Source: CATQHS01 sp965203375
GTDB taxonomy: Bacteria > Actinomycetota > Acidimicrobiia > Acidimicrobiales > Aldehydirespiratoraceae
Length of the DNA: 64,000 nt
Assembly: GCA_965203375.1 (NCBI GenBank)
Contig: OZ241886.1
Span: 2,356,001 to 2,420,000 of the forward strand
Direction of reading: 5' to 3'
Part shown: piece after piece, positions 16,308 through 24,316 of the stretch
Layout of the letters: the number at the start of each line of letters is the position of its first letter
How positions within the stretch are numbered: the first letter of the stretch is position 1
Program-made: the position numbers and the translations under genes
Notes under the pieces: model-generated
What the model was told of the DNA's origin: nothing
Database searches by the model: none
Seen by the model: the letters and a program-made list of their open reading frames with translations, nothing else

Positions 16308-16718
16308 TCAGTTGTCGTTTTTGCCGTGGCGGCCGCCGAAGCGGTCCCGCATCTTGGCCCCGGCCCCGCCCATCACGTCTCGCAGGCCGCCGCCCCGCAT
16401 GGTCTCGGTCATCTGGTTGAGGCCGGCTTTGCCCAGCTTGCGGGCGTTGTGCTCCAAGAACAGCAAGGAGACGAGCATGAGCAGGAACCCGCCGAAGGAC
16501 AGCAGGTACGAAGTCGACAGCAGCAGGACCATCAGCACCACCCCGGCCACGAAGCCCAGACTCGCCCATTTGATGTTGCGGAAGGCGTGGCGGTACACGG
16601 TGGTCTCCGCCACCTCGCGGGCCAGCCGGGGGTCGCTCTCGTAGAGATGCGACTCGATCTCGCTGAGGATTCGCTGCTCGTCCTCTGAAAGCGGCACGGT
16701 GCTACCTCCGTCCGCCAT
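16308..16718 (-). CDS. DUF3040 domain membrane protein
   Basis: 136-residue actinobacterial membrane protein. The DUF3040 signature VPLSEDEQRILSEIESHLY lies at residues 8-26, followed by two adjacent hydrophobic helices (about 50-90) and a basic tail rich in Gly and Met (MRGGGLRDVMGGAGAKMRDR). Such proteins are often near division or cell-envelope genes; the function is unknown. The ATG at 16718 (MADGGSTVPLSEDE) lies 1 nt after the stop of a 73-codon frame that begins inside the end of dinB. Confidence 0.9.
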   Translation of the reverse strand: MADGGSTVPLSEDEQRILSEIESHLYESDPRLAREVAETTVYRHAFRNIKWASLGFVAGVVLMVLLLSTSYLLSFGGFLLMLVSLLFLEHNARKLGKAGLNQMTETMRGGGLRDVMGGAGAKMRDRFGGRHGKNDN

Positions 16719-16719
16719 C

Positions 16720-16941
16720 CTACCAGAGGCGGGGCCCGACCCGCCCAGTGTGCCTCAGCCGGCGCCGGTTGGCAAGAACCCGGGCCTCATCGGGCTTATT
16801 CGGCGGCTGGGCTCGGGCGGGATGGCCGACGGCGCGGGGCAAGAACCCGGGCCTCATCGGCTCAATCGGCGGCTGTACTCCGGGCGGGACGGCCGACGGC
16901 GCGGTTGCAAGAACCCGGGCCTCTTCGGGCTTAATCGTCAT
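16720..16941 (-). repeat. 67-bp repeat with a 73-codon bridging frame between dinB and DUF3040
   Basis: AAGAACCCGGGCCTC occurs at 16774, 16841 and 16909 (spacings 67 and 68 bp). One open frame runs from an ATG at 16941, overlapping the last 11 nt of dinB, to a TAG at 16722-16720, one base before the DUF3040 ATG. Its product is Pro/Arg-rich and internally repetitive (PEEARVLA and PDEARVLA). It looks like a junction-repeat product rather than a folded protein. Confidence 0.6.
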
Positions 16942-18223
16942 CTGGGCCCCAGGGCCGGCTCTGGTCGCGGTCCCGGACCCCGAGCCGGTCGCCGGGCCGG
17001 GCCAGGGAGGCCGGTCCTATCGACGACGACCCGAACCGGGCCCGGATCTCGTCCACCACCGGATCGGTCTGGTCCCGCCGAACCGACCGATCCGACGAGG
17101 AGGCCTCGTCGCCGATCAGGGTCAACTGCTGAACGGACGCTTCGGTCAGCCCGCTGCCGCTGATCCCCAGCAGCCGGACTCCCGGCGCCGGATCGACCCG
17201 GTCGAGCAGCCCGGCCGCGGCCGACGCCACCGCCCCGGTGCCGTCCACCGGATCGGGCAGCGTGACCGACCGGGTGATGGTGGTGAAGTCACCGAACCGC
17301 ACCTTGACGGTGACGGTGCGGGCCCTCACTTCGGCCCCTCTCAGCCGGGAGGCCACCGCGTCGGCCAGCCTGGTCAGCTCCACGTCCAGCTCGGCCCTGC
17401 TGGTCAGGTCCCGGGGGTAGGTCTCCTCATGCCCGATCGACTTGGGGCTGCGGTCTGCCGTCACCGGGCTGTCGTCAATGCCGCGGGCCAGGCGGTGCAG
17501 CCGATGGCCATTGGCCGCTCCCAGCGCCGCCGCAACCCTCTCGGCCGGCAGCGCGGCCAGATCGCCGACGGTCTCCACCCCCATGGCGGCCAGCCGCCGG
17601 GCCGTGGCCGGGCCCACGCCCCACAGGGCGGCGACGGGCAGCGGGCACAGGAAGTCCAGCTCGGCGCCGGCGGCCACCTCGCAGACGCCGGAGCCGAAGA
17701 CCGGGCCCGAGAGGCTGGGCCGGGGCTTGGCCCGCTCCGTGGCCAGCTTGGCCAACAGCTTGTTGGAGGCCACCCCCACCGAGCAGGTGAGGCCCTCCCG
17801 CTCGAGGACGCGCTCCCGGATGGAGGCGGCGATCCGGTCGGCGGGCCCGAGACTGCGGATCGCCCCCCGCACGTCGAGGAACGCCTCATCGAGCGAGAGG
17901 GGCTCCACCAGCGGCGTCACCTCCTCCAAGACGGCCATGACCCGGGCCGAGACCTCGCTGTAGCAGCGGTGGTCGCCGGGCAGGAACACGGCGTGGGGGC
18001 ACAGCTTGCGGGCCCGGGCCGACGGCATGGCCGAGCGGACGCCGAAGACCCGGGCCTCGTAGCTGGCCGCGGCCACCACGCCCCGCCGTCCCGCGCCCCC
18101 CACCACCACCGGCTTGCCCCGCAGCTCGGGGCGGCGGCGGATCTCCACCGACGCGAAGAAGGCGTCCATGTCCACGTGCATGAACCCCACCGTGCCGTCC
18201 GGGGGCCGCCCGCTGATCCCCAC
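16931..18223 (-). CDS. dinB: DNA polymerase IV, Y family
   Basis: Error-prone lesion-bypass polymerase. The palm motif HVDMDAFFASVE sits near the N-terminus, SLDEAFLDV holds the second catalytic acidic pair, and TCSVGVASNKLLAKLATERAKP follows; then come the helix-hairpin-helix thumb (WGVGPATARRLAAMGVETVGDLA) and the little-finger domain. The GTG at 18223 gives a short leader before the first strand; starts at 18265 and 18181 are also possible. The C-terminus (PWGPDDD) shows no clear QLxLF-type beta-clamp motif, though VQQLTLI at about residue 375 is a candidate. The starts of dinB and the next rightward gene are adjacent and divergent. Confidence 0.93.
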   Translation of the reverse strand: MGISGRPPDGTVGFMHVDMDAFFASVEIRRRPELRGKPVVVGGAGRRGVVAAASYEARVFGVRSAMPSARARKLCPHAVFLPGDHRCYSEVSARVMAVLEEVTPLVEPLSLDEAFLDVRGAIRSLGPADRIAASIRERVLEREGLTCSVGVASNKLLAKLATERAKPRPSLSGPVFGSGVCEVAAGAELDFLCPLPVAALWGVGPATARRLAAMGVETVGDLAALPAERVAAALGAANGHRLHRLARGIDDSPVTADRSPKSIGHEETYPRDLTSRAELDVELTRLADAVASRLRGAEVRARTVTVKVRFGDFTTITRSVTLPDPVDGTGAVASAAAGLLDRVDPAPGVRLLGISGSGLTEASVQQLTLIGDEASSSDRSVRRDQTDPVVDEIRARFGSSSIGPASLARPGDRLGVRDRDQSRPWGPDDD

Positions 18224-18249
18224 GGAACCCAACGGTAGGCTTCGCCTCG

Positions 18250-18558
18250 GTGCCCGACCCGTCACCCACCCCCGCGGCCGCGCCCTCCCGGCCGGCCAGG
18301 GCGCTGGCCTTGGCCGCCATCGTGGCCGCGGGCGCCTGCGGCGGGCTCATCGGCTTCGCCGTCACCGACATGAGCTGCGACGGGGGATGCGCGGCCGCGG
18401 CCGGCCTGGTCGGACTGGCCGGCGCGGTGGCGGCCGCGGTCGGGGTGGCGGTGGTGGCCGTGCTGGCCCTGCGGGCCATGAGCGAGTGGCAGGCCGTCCG
18501 CACCGCCCGCCGGGTCGGCGAGCCCGAACCGCGCCGGCGCCGTCCGGGGCCGGCTTGA
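18250..18558 (+). CDS. Small two-helix membrane protein (hypothetical)
   Basis: 102-residue protein with a Pro/Ala-rich start, two hydrophobic helices (ALALAAIVAAGACGGLIGFA and GLVGLAGAVAAAVGVAVVAV) separated by a loop with three cysteines (SCDGGC region), and an arginine-rich cytoplasmic tail. Function unknown. Its TGA overlaps a TTG as TTGA at 18555; that starts a 14-residue mini-ORF (MSAPPPGFLAASGP) whose stop overlaps the first of three mtrA-like mini-ORFs. The gene therefore appears translationally linked to mtrA. The GTG start is the most upstream one that avoids dinB. Confidence 0.62.
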   Translation: MPDPSPTPAAAPSRPARALALAAIVAAGACGGLIGFAVTDMSCDGGCAAAAGLVGLAGAVAAAVGVAVVAVLALRAMSEWQAVRTARRVGEPEPRRRRPGPA

Positions 18559-18595
18559 GCGCGCCGCCGCCGGGGTTTCTGGCAGCATCGGGACC

Positions 18596-18747
18596 GTGAG
18601 CGCCAAGATCCTCGCCGCCGCTGGCTCAGAGCCGTGAGCGCCAATATCCTCGCCGCCGCTGGCTCAGAGCCGTGAGCGCCAATATCTCCGCCGCCGTGGG
18701 CTCGGGGCCGTGAGCGTCAAGATCCTCGCCGTCGAGGACGACGAGCT
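18596..18747 (+). repeat. Four-copy 38-bp repeat of the mtrA start, forming three coupled mini-ORFs
   Basis: GTGAGCG(C/T)CAA starts at 18596, 18634, 18672 and 18710, exactly 38 bp apart; the last is mtrA itself. Each of the first three units is a 13-residue reading frame (MSAKILAAAGSEP, MSANILAAAGSEP, MSANISAAVGSGP) whose TGA is embedded in the next GTGA. The third stop overlaps the mtrA start codon. The upstream units keep the start codon and frame while drifting at several bases. Confidence 0.88.
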
Positions 18748-19390
18748 GATCCGCACCGCCGTGCGCCTCGCCCTCGAGGACGAGGGCTGGGAGGTGGAGG
18801 AGTCGGCTTCGGGCGAGGAGGCCCTCAACGCCTTCACCCGGGCCCCGGCCGACGTGGTGCTGATCGACATCATGCTGCCCGGCATAGACGGATTCGACGT
18901 CTGCCGGTCGATCCGGCGGGTCAGCGACGCGCCCATCGTCATGATCACCGCCCGGGCCGACACCCACGACGTGGTGGCCGGGCTCGAGGCCGGCGCCGAC
19001 GACTATCTCACCAAGCCGTTCGCGCCCAAGGAGCTCTCCGCCCGCATCCGGGCCCTGCTCCGGCGGGCGCGCACCTCCGAGACCGGCACCCGCCACTTCG
19101 CCTTCGGCGACCTGGAGATCTTCCCCGAGGAAGGGGTGGTGAGGGTGCGCGACGCCGAAGTCCACCTCACCAAGACCGAGTTCCGGCTCTTGGTGGAGCT
19201 GGGGGCCAGCCCCGGCCGGGTGCTGAGCCGGGAGACCCTGCTCGACCAGGTGTGGGGCCACGGCTATTTCGGGGACGGACGCCTGGTCGACGTCCACATC
19301 CGCCGGCTGCGCACCAAGATCGAGCCCGACCCGGCCAATCCCCGCCACGTGGTCACGGTCCGGGGCCTGGGCTACAAGCTCCAAGGCTGA
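18710..19390 (+). CDS. mtrA: OmpR/PhoB-family response regulator (MtrA-like)
   Basis: 226-residue response regulator. The receiver domain (1-120) has the acidic pair VEDDE, phosphoacceptor Asp53 in VLIDIMLPGIDG, MITARAD and YLTKPFAPKEL. The winged-helix domain (130-226) carries ETLLDQVWGHGYFGDGRLVDVHIRRLRTKIE. It is followed by a histidine kinase and a GerMN-domain lipoprotein, the order of the actinobacterial mtrA-mtrB-lpqB locus, which controls envelope and division genes. The GTG at 18710 (MSVKILAVED) is confirmed by the receiver N-terminus. Confidence 0.9.
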   Translation: MSVKILAVEDDELIRTAVRLALEDEGWEVEESASGEEALNAFTRAPADVVLIDIMLPGIDGFDVCRSIRRVSDAPIVMITARADTHDVVAGLEAGADDYLTKPFAPKELSARIRALLRRARTSETGTRHFAFGDLEIFPEEGVVRVRDAEVHLTKTEFRLLVELGASPGRVLSRETLLDQVWGHGYFGDGRLVDVHIRRLRTKIEPDPANPRHVVTVRGLGYKLQG

Positions 19391-19540
19391 GGCGGCGTGC
19401 GCTCCCCGACCCGGACCCGGCGGCAGGGCTGAGAGGCGTGCGCCCTCAGGCCGGGACCCGCCGACAGGGCTGAGGCGTGCGCCCTCAGGCCGGGACCCGC
19501 CGACAGGACTGAGGCGTGCGCCTCCCGACCCGGACCCGGA
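19388..19540 (+). repeat. 39-41-bp junction repeat with three mini-ORFs between mtrA and mtrB
   Basis: CTGAGGCGTGCG-type units place GTG codons at 19397, 19438, 19477 and 19516 (the mtrB start). The first three each encode 11 residues (MRSPTRTRRQG, MRPQAGTRRQG, MRPQAGTRRQD) and end in TGA, followed 3-5 nt later by the next GTG. This is the same stop-gap-start spacing as mtrA stop to first GTG. The mini-ORFs resemble the first residues of MtrB (MRLPTRTRTRR). Confidence 0.85.
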
Positions 19541-20943
19541 CCCGGCGGCTCGGCCTGCGCACCCGCATCACCCTCTCCTTCGCCCTGGGCGGGCTGGCCC
19601 TGTCCAGCACCATCTCGGTGGCCACTCTGGCCCTGACCCGCCAGAACCTGCTCGAGGAGCGGGAGGAGACCTCGTTCACGGTGTTCGTCAACAACGGCCG
19701 CCGGGTCCGCAACGAGCTGACGGCCGAGACCGACGACGAGGGCCGCCGGGCCATCGTCGAGCGCCTGGGCCAGGCCTCGGGCACCTTCCCGCTGCTGTTC
19801 GTGGAGGAAACCTGGACCGCGTCCGAGCCCCTGGTGTTCGACGGCGAGTCGGTGCCGACCCCGCTGAGGGACTTGGTGGCCGCGGGCACGCCCGGCCGGA
19901 TGCGGGCCGTGATCGGGGGCCGGCCCGCCATCGTCTCGGCTGTGCTGATTCAGGGCTCGGGCACCGAGGCCATCTACTACGAGGCCGCGCCGCTCGACGA
20001 CATCCAAGACACCCTCGACGCCTTGGCCGCCATCTTGTTCGGCGTGTCCGCCGTCACCACCCTGCTGGCCGCGGCCACCGGCTGGTGGGCGGCCCGGCGG
20101 ATGCTGAACCCCCTGGCCGAGGTGAGGGCCGCGGCCGAGTCGCTGGCGGCCGGGGCGCTGGACACCCGGCTCGACCCGCCGGCCGACGCCGACCTGGCCT
20201 CGCTCAGCGCCTCGTTCAACGAGATGGCCCAGGCCCTCGAGGATCGCATCGAGCGCGACAACCGCTTCGCCTCCGAGGTGAGCCACGAGCTGCGCTCGCC
20301 GCTGATGACGCTGATCGCCTCGGTGGAGGTGCTGGCCAACAGCCGCGGCGAGCTGAGCGAGCGGGGCCGCACCGCGCTGGACCTGCTGGCCGCCGACATA
20401 GCCCGGTTCAACCAGCTCGTCGAGGACCTGCTGGAGATAAGCCGCTACGACGACGGCACCGCCGCCCTGCACAACGAGTCCATAGACGTCGTGGAGTTCG
20501 TGCAGCAGGCCATCGCCCGACAGGGCCGCGACGACGTGGGATTCGCCCCGGACCCCGCGGCCAGCGGGACCACCCTGCTGGCCGACAAGCGCCGGCTGGC
20601 CCAAGTGGTGTCCAACCTCATCGACAACGCCGACAAGTACGGGGCGGGCGAGATCGTGGTGGACATCGAGCGCCGGTCGGACCGGGTTCTGCTCGGCGTC
20701 GAGGACAACGGCCCCGGAGTGGCGCCCGAGGAGCGCCGGGTCATCTTCGACCGGTTCAACCGGGGAAGGCTCAGCGGGCGCCGGGGCCGGGCCGGCGGCT
20801 CCGGCCTGGGGCTGGCGCTGGTGGCCGAGCACGTGGACCTGCACCGGGGCCGGGTGTGGGTGGAGGACCGCCCCGGCGGGGGCCCCGGCGCCCGCTTCGT
20901 GGTCGAGTTGCCGGTCCCGGCGGCCGAGGGGTCGACGCCGTGA
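19516..20943 (+). CDS. mtrB: Sensor histidine kinase (MtrB-like)
   Basis: 475-residue membrane sensor kinase. A basic N-terminus, membrane helix near residues 17-38, an extracytoplasmic sensor region to about 170, a second helix, and a HAMP domain (ARRMLNPLAEVRAAAESLAAG) precede the kinase core. His257 in SEVSHELRSPLM is the phosphoacceptor. The N box (NLIDNADKYG), G1 (DNGPGVAPEERRVIFDRFNRG) and G2 (GGSGLGLALV) are intact. It should phosphorylate the adjacent MtrA-like regulator. The stop overlaps the next GTG as GTGA. Confidence 0.9.
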   Translation: MRLPTRTRTRRLGLRTRITLSFALGGLALSSTISVATLALTRQNLLEEREETSFTVFVNNGRRVRNELTAETDDEGRRAIVERLGQASGTFPLLFVEETWTASEPLVFDGESVPTPLRDLVAAGTPGRMRAVIGGRPAIVSAVLIQGSGTEAIYYEAAPLDDIQDTLDALAAILFGVSAVTTLLAAATGWWAARRMLNPLAEVRAAAESLAAGALDTRLDPPADADLASLSASFNEMAQALEDRIERDNRFASEVSHELRSPLMTLIASVEVLANSRGELSERGRTALDLLAADIARFNQLVEDLLEISRYDDGTAALHNESIDVVEFVQQAIARQGRDDVGFAPDPAASGTTLLADKRRLAQVVSNLIDNADKYGAGEIVVDIERRSDRVLLGVEDNGPGVAPEERRVIFDRFNRGRLSGRRGRAGGSGLGLALVAEHVDLHRGRVWVEDRPGGGPGARFVVELPVPAAEGSTP

Positions 20944-21623
20944 CCGGCCGCGCCCGGGCCCCGTTCCCCGCCGCGGCCGGCCGTTCTGGGTTCGCCGCGG
21001 CCGGCCGCCGCCTGGCCGCGGTGGCCGCGGCCGCGGCCGTCCTGGCCGGGGCCTGCGGCATACCGACCGACGAGACGGCCCGGGCCATCGACTCAGAAGA
21101 CCTGCCCGAGGCTCTGCGACCCGGTTTCACCGCCGCCCCCACCACCTCGGTTCCGGCCGCGCCGGCAACCGAGCCCCACACCGTCTACCTGCTGGCCGAC
21201 CCCCCCGACATCGAGCGGACCATCGTGGTGGAGGCCGAGCGCCCGGTGGCGGTGGGGGGAACCGTCACCGAGGTCCTGGCCACCCTGTTCGGCCAGACCA
21301 CCACCGCCGAGGAGCAGGCGGCCGGCTACTTCAACACCCTGGAGCTGTTCGAGCTGACCGGGGCCACGGCGGCCGACGGGGTGGCCACCATCGACTTCGC
21401 CCCGCTGTCGCCCGAGGACAACCCGCCACCGGCCGACACCCTGAAGCTGGCCGCGGCCCAGCTCGTGTTCACCGCCACCGAGATCGACGGCATCGACGGA
21501 GTGCGCATCCTGCTCGACAGCACCGAGGTCTCCATCCCCACCAGCGACGCCGACGCCGAGCCGGGCGCAGTGCTGCGCCGCGACAACTACGAGCAGTTCG
21601 GCCCCGCCTCCCTGGGCGCTTAG
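20940..21623 (+). CDS. GerMN-domain lipoprotein (LpqB-like)
   Basis: 227-residue exported protein. The N-terminus has arginines and a hydrophobic stretch ending in AAVLAGACGIP, a lipobox-like site with Cys near residue 38. The GerMN fold follows (ERPVAVGGTVTEVLATLFGQTT, GVATIDFAPLSPED, LVFTATEIDGIDGVRILLD). In actinobacteria a lipoprotein with this domain (LpqB) is encoded behind mtrAB and modulates MtrB; this one is much shorter and lacks the C-terminal propeller. The start overlaps the mtrB stop by GTGA. GGCGCTTAG at its stop recurs at 21693, another small boundary duplication. Confidence 0.82.
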   Translation: MTGRARAPFPAAAGRSGFAAAGRRLAAVAAAAAVLAGACGIPTDETARAIDSEDLPEALRPGFTAAPTTSVPAAPATEPHTVYLLADPPDIERTIVVEAERPVAVGGTVTEVLATLFGQTTTAEEQAAGYFNTLELFELTGATAADGVATIDFAPLSPEDNPPPADTLKLAAAQLVFTATEIDGIDGVRILLDSTEVSIPTSDADAEPGAVLRRDNYEQFGPASLGA

Positions 21624-21697
21624 AAGTCGCTCAGCAAAGCGCTCGCGAACGAACTTGACCGGGAAGGCGCGAAGCGCGGCTCCATTTGGAGGGGCGC

Positions 21698-22645
21698 TTA
21701 GGCAGTCGACTCCTCGGCGGCCAGCAGGGCCGCTCCGAAAGCGCCGGCCCGGGGGCCGAGGCGGGCGGCCACCACCCGGACCCCGGGCCGGTGGTCGCCC
21801 CCGAGGACGTGGGCGCGGGTCCAGCGCTGGATGCCCCGGATCAGAGGCTCGCCGATGTCGACCACCCCGCCGGAGATGATCACCAGCTCGGGGTCGAGCA
21901 CATGCACCAGGTTGGCCACCCCGATGCCGGCCCAGTAGCACAGCTCGTCCAGCAGGCCCAGGGCCGCGGGGTGGCCGGCGGCCAGCGCGGCGTGGACGTG
22001 GTCGCCGTCGATCGCCTCCACCGATCCGGCCTCGGCGGCCAAGTCGGCCAGCTCGCCCCGGGCGGCCAGCTCCCGGGCCCGTCTCACCAGCCCGTTGCCC
22101 GACGCGAAGTACTCCCAGGGGCCCCGGGCGCCGGTGAGGTGCTCCGGCCCGTCGTGCTGGACGATCATGTGGCCCGACTCGCCGGCGAAGCCGTTCCAGC
22201 CCCGGTGCAGCCGCCCGTCGAACACGAACCCGGTGCCGATCCCGGTGCCCAGGGCCACCAGGGCGACGTGGCGGCTGCCCCGCCCGGCCCCCACCCGCAT
22301 CTCGGCCCAGACCGCGGCGGTGGCGTCGTTCTCCACCGTCACCGGGCGGGCCAGGTCGGCCTCCAGCCGGGACCGGACGGGCAGGTCGAAGACGCCGGGG
22401 ATGTTGGGCGAGTAGCGCAGCGTGCCGGTCCGGTCCACGATGCCGGCCACCCCCACCCCCACCGCGTCCATCGGCCGCCCGCAGTCGGACTCCAGCCCGG
22501 CGACCACCGCCTTCACGGTCTCGATCAGCGTCTCGCCGTCGTAGACGGTGGCCGCCCGCCGGGAGGCGACCGGCTCGGTGGCGCCGGGGCCCTCGATGGC
22601 CAGCCCCAGCACCTTCGTGCCCCCGATGTCGAACCCGCAGTACAT
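21698..22645 (-). CDS. ROK family glucokinase-like protein
   Basis: 315-residue ASKHA sugar kinase, probably glucokinase or a related hexose kinase. Motifs are FDIGGTKVLGLAI, TVENDATAAVWAEMRVGAG and ALGTGIGTGFVFDGRLHRG, with GESGHMIVQHDGPEHLTGARGPWEYFASG. This last segment is where ROK proteins normally carry CxCGxxGCxE; all the zinc cysteines are replaced, as in the other ROK protein at 7620. GGAGG lies 6 nt before the ATG at 22645. An SRPBCC protein and a GT4 enzyme are read in the same direction upstream. Confidence 0.87.
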   Translation of the reverse strand: MYCGFDIGGTKVLGLAIEGPGATEPVASRRAATVYDGETLIETVKAVVAGLESDCGRPMDAVGVGVAGIVDRTGTLRYSPNIPGVFDLPVRSRLEADLARPVTVENDATAAVWAEMRVGAGRGSRHVALVALGTGIGTGFVFDGRLHRGWNGFAGESGHMIVQHDGPEHLTGARGPWEYFASGNGLVRRARELAARGELADLAAEAGSVEAIDGDHVHAALAAGHPAALGLLDELCYWAGIGVANLVHVLDPELVIISGGVVDIGEPLIRGIQRWTRAHVLGGDHRPGVRVVAARLGPRAGAFGAALLAAEESTA

Positions 22646-22694
22646 AGCACCCTCCGCCGTCGAGGCCGCAGACATCGCCGCCCGCCGGCCTCGC

Positions 22695-23153
22695 CTAGGA
22701 GTCGGCCCCGGCCTCCACGTAGGCCTTCAGGTCGTCGAGGGCGGTGCTCACTATCCGGGCCTCGGCCCGGCGGGCCAGGAAGCCGGGCAGCGGCACGGCC
22801 AAGTCGACGCCGATGTTGTACACCACCTCGGTGGCGTCGGGAACGCCCTCGGCGGGCAGGAACTCGTAGGAGCCGTCGAGCCGGCGGGCGGCGTCGCCGT
22901 GCTGCAGCCGCCAGGCCAGGCGCAGCGGGTTGGACCCATAGTAGTATCGCAGGACGCAGGTGGTGGACCGGGCCATGGCCGAGACCCGGAACTCGACGTC
23001 GGTGGCCAGACCCTGCTCGTCGCGGCCCAGCACCCGGACCCGCTTGACGTCGGTGGCCCACTCGGGGTAGCGCTCGAAGTCGACGGCCGCGTCGAAGCAC
23101 TGCCGCGGGCTGGCCATGACCGTGGTGCGCTCGGTTGCCTGATCGGCCACCAC
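22695..23153 (-). CDS. SRPBCC-family (polyketide cyclase/START-like) protein
   Basis: 152-residue START/Bet v1-fold protein. It has the typical opening TTVMASPRQCFDAAVDFERYPEWATDVKRVRVL and a long C-terminal helix (FLARRAEARIVSTALDDLKAYVEAG). Such proteins bind hydrophobic ligands or shield intermediates; the actinobacterial chromosomal forms have no agreed function. No signal peptide. It lies between the ROK kinase and the GT4 gene on the same strand, 35 bp from the latter. Confidence 0.85.
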   Translation of the reverse strand: MVADQATERTTVMASPRQCFDAAVDFERYPEWATDVKRVRVLGRDEQGLATDVEFRVSAMARSTTCVLRYYYGSNPLRLAWRLQHGDAARRLDGSYEFLPAEGVPDATEVVYNIGVDLAVPLPGFLARRAEARIVSTALDDLKAYVEAGADS

Positions 23154-23188
23154 TGGCTGTCACCTCCCGGCTCGCTCAGGGTGTGACC

Positions 23189-24316
23189 TTACCGGGCGGC
23201 CATGGCGTCTAGGGCGCCGCGCAGCCTGCGGGCCAGAGAGTCGTAGGAGAAGGATTCCTCGGCCCGGCGGCGGGCCGCCGCCCCCATGGCCGCCCGGCGC
23301 CGGTCGTCGCCGATGAGCTCGCCGATGGCCCGGGCCGCGGCGGCCGGGCCGGCCTCCTCCAAGACGATCCCCGTCTCGCCGTGGGCCACCGCCTCGGCCG
23401 CGCCCCCGCTGCGCCCGGCCACCTGGGGCGCCCCGGCCGCGGCCGCCTCCAGGAAGACGATCCCGAATCCCTCCTGCTCCAGCCCGCCCCAGCGGGTCCG
23501 GCACAGCATGGCGAACACGTCGGCGCACCCGTAGAGGCCGCCGAGATCGGCCTCGGGCAACCGGCCCAGCAGCCGGACCGGGGCGCCGAGGCGCTGGGTC
23601 AGCCGGGTTATCCGGCTCCGGTCCCGGCCCTCCCCGGCGATCACCACCCGCAGGTCGGGCCAGTAGGGGGCCAGGACGGCGGCGGCCCGCACCAGGGTGT
23701 CCATCCCCTTGCGGGGCACCAGCCGGGACACGCTGACTACGGCGGGGGCGCCTTCGTCGAGGCCGAACCGGCGGCGGGCCGCGGCCCGGGCCCGGTCGTC
23801 GAGGGGCCGGATGCGGTCGGTGTCGACCCCGGGCGGGATCACCGTCACCGGGAGGCTGCGCCCCGCGGCCCGCTCGGCCTCGTCCGCGGGGTACTGGCCC
23901 GCGGCCACCACCCCGGCCGCTGAGGCCAGTACCCGGCCGAGCAGCTTCCGCAGGCCCGGCGACCGGCCCGGCAGGGCCGTCTCGGCCCCGTGGACCACCA
24001 CCGCGTAGGGCCGCTCGAGGCGGGGGCCGATGAGCCCGGCGGGCACGGCCGGGTCGATCACCACCAAGTCGGCGCCGTGCTCGGCGGCCAGCCGGTTGAC
24101 CCGGCGCACCAGGTGGGGCCCGGGCAGCAGCCACGGCTCGGCCGAGCGGATCACGGTGAAGTCCTGGCCGCGGTCGAAGCTCGGCCCGTCGGGGTGGGGC
24201 GTGGTGTGGACCACCACCTCGTCGGCGGGCAGGCGCCGCCACAGCTCCCACAGGTAGCTCTGGATGCCGCCGATCTTGGGGGGGAAGTCGTTGGTGACCA
24301 GCAGGTGCCGGGTCAC
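23189..24316 (-). CDS. GT4-family glycosyltransferase, PimB/MgtA-like
   Basis: 375-residue GT-B fold glycosyltransferase. The N-terminal domain begins HLLVTNDFPPKIGGIQSYLWEL, the classic donor-site opening of actinobacterial mannosyltransferases such as PimB. The C-terminal domain has SRLVPRKGMDTLVRA, VIAGEGRDRSRI and EGFGIVFLEAAAAGAPQVAG, the EX7E motif of GT4. It probably transfers mannose or another hexose from a nucleotide sugar to a phospholipid; which one is inferred only from similarity. The GTG start overlaps the queG stop by 4 nt. Confidence 0.88.
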   Translation of the reverse strand: MTRHLLVTNDFPPKIGGIQSYLWELWRRLPADEVVVHTTPHPDGPSFDRGQDFTVIRSAEPWLLPGPHLVRRVNRLAAEHGADLVVIDPAVPAGLIGPRLERPYAVVVHGAETALPGRSPGLRKLLGRVLASAAGVVAAGQYPADEAERAAGRSLPVTVIPPGVDTDRIRPLDDRARAAARRRFGLDEGAPAVVSVSRLVPRKGMDTLVRAAAVLAPYWPDLRVVIAGEGRDRSRITRLTQRLGAPVRLLGRLPEADLGGLYGCADVFAMLCRTRWGGLEQEGFGIVFLEAAAAGAPQVAGRSGGAAEAVAHGETGIVLEEAGPAAAARAIGELIGDDRRRAAMGAAARRRAEESFSYDSLARRLRGALDAMAAR

